Shown piece by piece: positions 63,844-64,000 of a DNA stretch of 64,000 bases. Position numbers and translations under genes: made by a program. The number at the start of each line of letters is the position of its first letter. The first letter of the stretch is position 1. The notes beneath the pieces are model-generated. The model was not told where the DNA came from, ran no database searches, and saw nothing but the letters and a program-made list of their open reading frames with translations. Origin of the DNA: Hyphomicrobiales bacterium (GTDB taxonomy: Bacteria > Pseudomonadota > Alphaproteobacteria > Rhizobiales > Rhizobiaceae); NCBI GenBank assembly GCA_900489925.1, contig UEHQ01000026.1, positions 62,001 to 126,000 on the forward strand. The letters run 5' to 3'.

Positions 63844-64000
63844 CATTTAGGTGACCGGCATTGCGTTACCGCCTACTCCGACCACTGCCGACTGACACAT
63901 CGTTGTGTGCCCTGCAGATAGCGTTAACGTCGACCGGGTAGCCCAGTAAAGGAGATCGTGCCGAGTGCCAGACACCCGCATGGCAGGAGTTCTGGGTAAA

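Overview
The window (about 60% G+C, 64 kb) reads as chromosomal or chromid DNA of an alphaproteobacterium of the Rhizobiaceae (Rhizobium/Ensifer/Agrobacterium-like). Grounds: a bluB gene under a cobalamin riboswitch close to a 770-residue malic enzyme-phosphotransacetylase fusion like Ensifer dme, a coaD-PPIase-PPIase-queA-tgt block, a tmk-holB-metG-tatD-MBL block, and DUF2865 and DUF4864 proteins typical of the group. No rRNA, tRNA, CRISPR array, insertion sequence or phage gene was seen.

Layout. 1-20.7 kb is mostly conserved core: an LTA-synthase-like sulfatase cut by the left edge, a TolB-like propeller protein, riboswitch-bluB, DUF2865 protein, dme, an LpxH-like phosphoesterase, an MFS carrier, dgcA, a four-gene Mla-type phospholipid transport operon (STAS-MlaE fusion, MlaF, MlaD, lipoprotein), three very small leftward membrane-protein genes, coaD, two cyclophilins, queA, tgt, a DUF4864 protein and a PhnA-domain protein. 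20.7-33.6 kb is accessory: an FkbM methyltransferase, then a GntR regulator divergent from a ten-gene operon for a BMP-type ABC importer, a formamidase-like amidase, biuret hydrolase (BiuH), cyanuric acid amidohydrolase (AtzD), a second isochorismatase-fold hydrolase (triuret hydrolase candidate), a cupin and allophanate hydrolase (AtzF). Together they could import cyanurate or related urea oligomers and strip them to ammonia and CO2 as a nitrogen source.

33.6-42 kb returns to core genes on the minus strand (MBL hydrolase, TatD, MetG, HolB, Tmk, a D-Ala-D-Ala carboxypeptidase homologue with eroded motifs, RlpA), with a TauE/SafE exporter between metG and holB. 42-64 kb is a second accessory, stress-like region: a K+ channel, a membrane protein with a winged-helix-like N-terminus and TPR-like C-terminus, a porin, aspartate 4-decarboxylase, a SulP-STAS transporter, two AspT-type antiporters flanking a large Orn/Lys/Arg decarboxylase, a PPK2 kinase, an AI-2E family permease, a VIT-like membrane protein, an HlyD-type pair and several small unknown proteins. 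Two amino-acid decarboxylases with two antiporters suggest proton-consuming decarboxylation/exchange, as in acid or energy stress. A 39-bp element, 29/39 identical, lies upstream of the porin and upstream of an unknown gene at 56,966, which suggests that both belong to one regulon.

Most noteworthy points: the cyanurate/biuret operon with its own GntR-BMP control and import; the shared 39-bp promoter element; the CadC-like regulator candidate beside a decarboxylase island; a Tgt that has lost its zinc ligands; and small membrane-protein genes that are easily missed.
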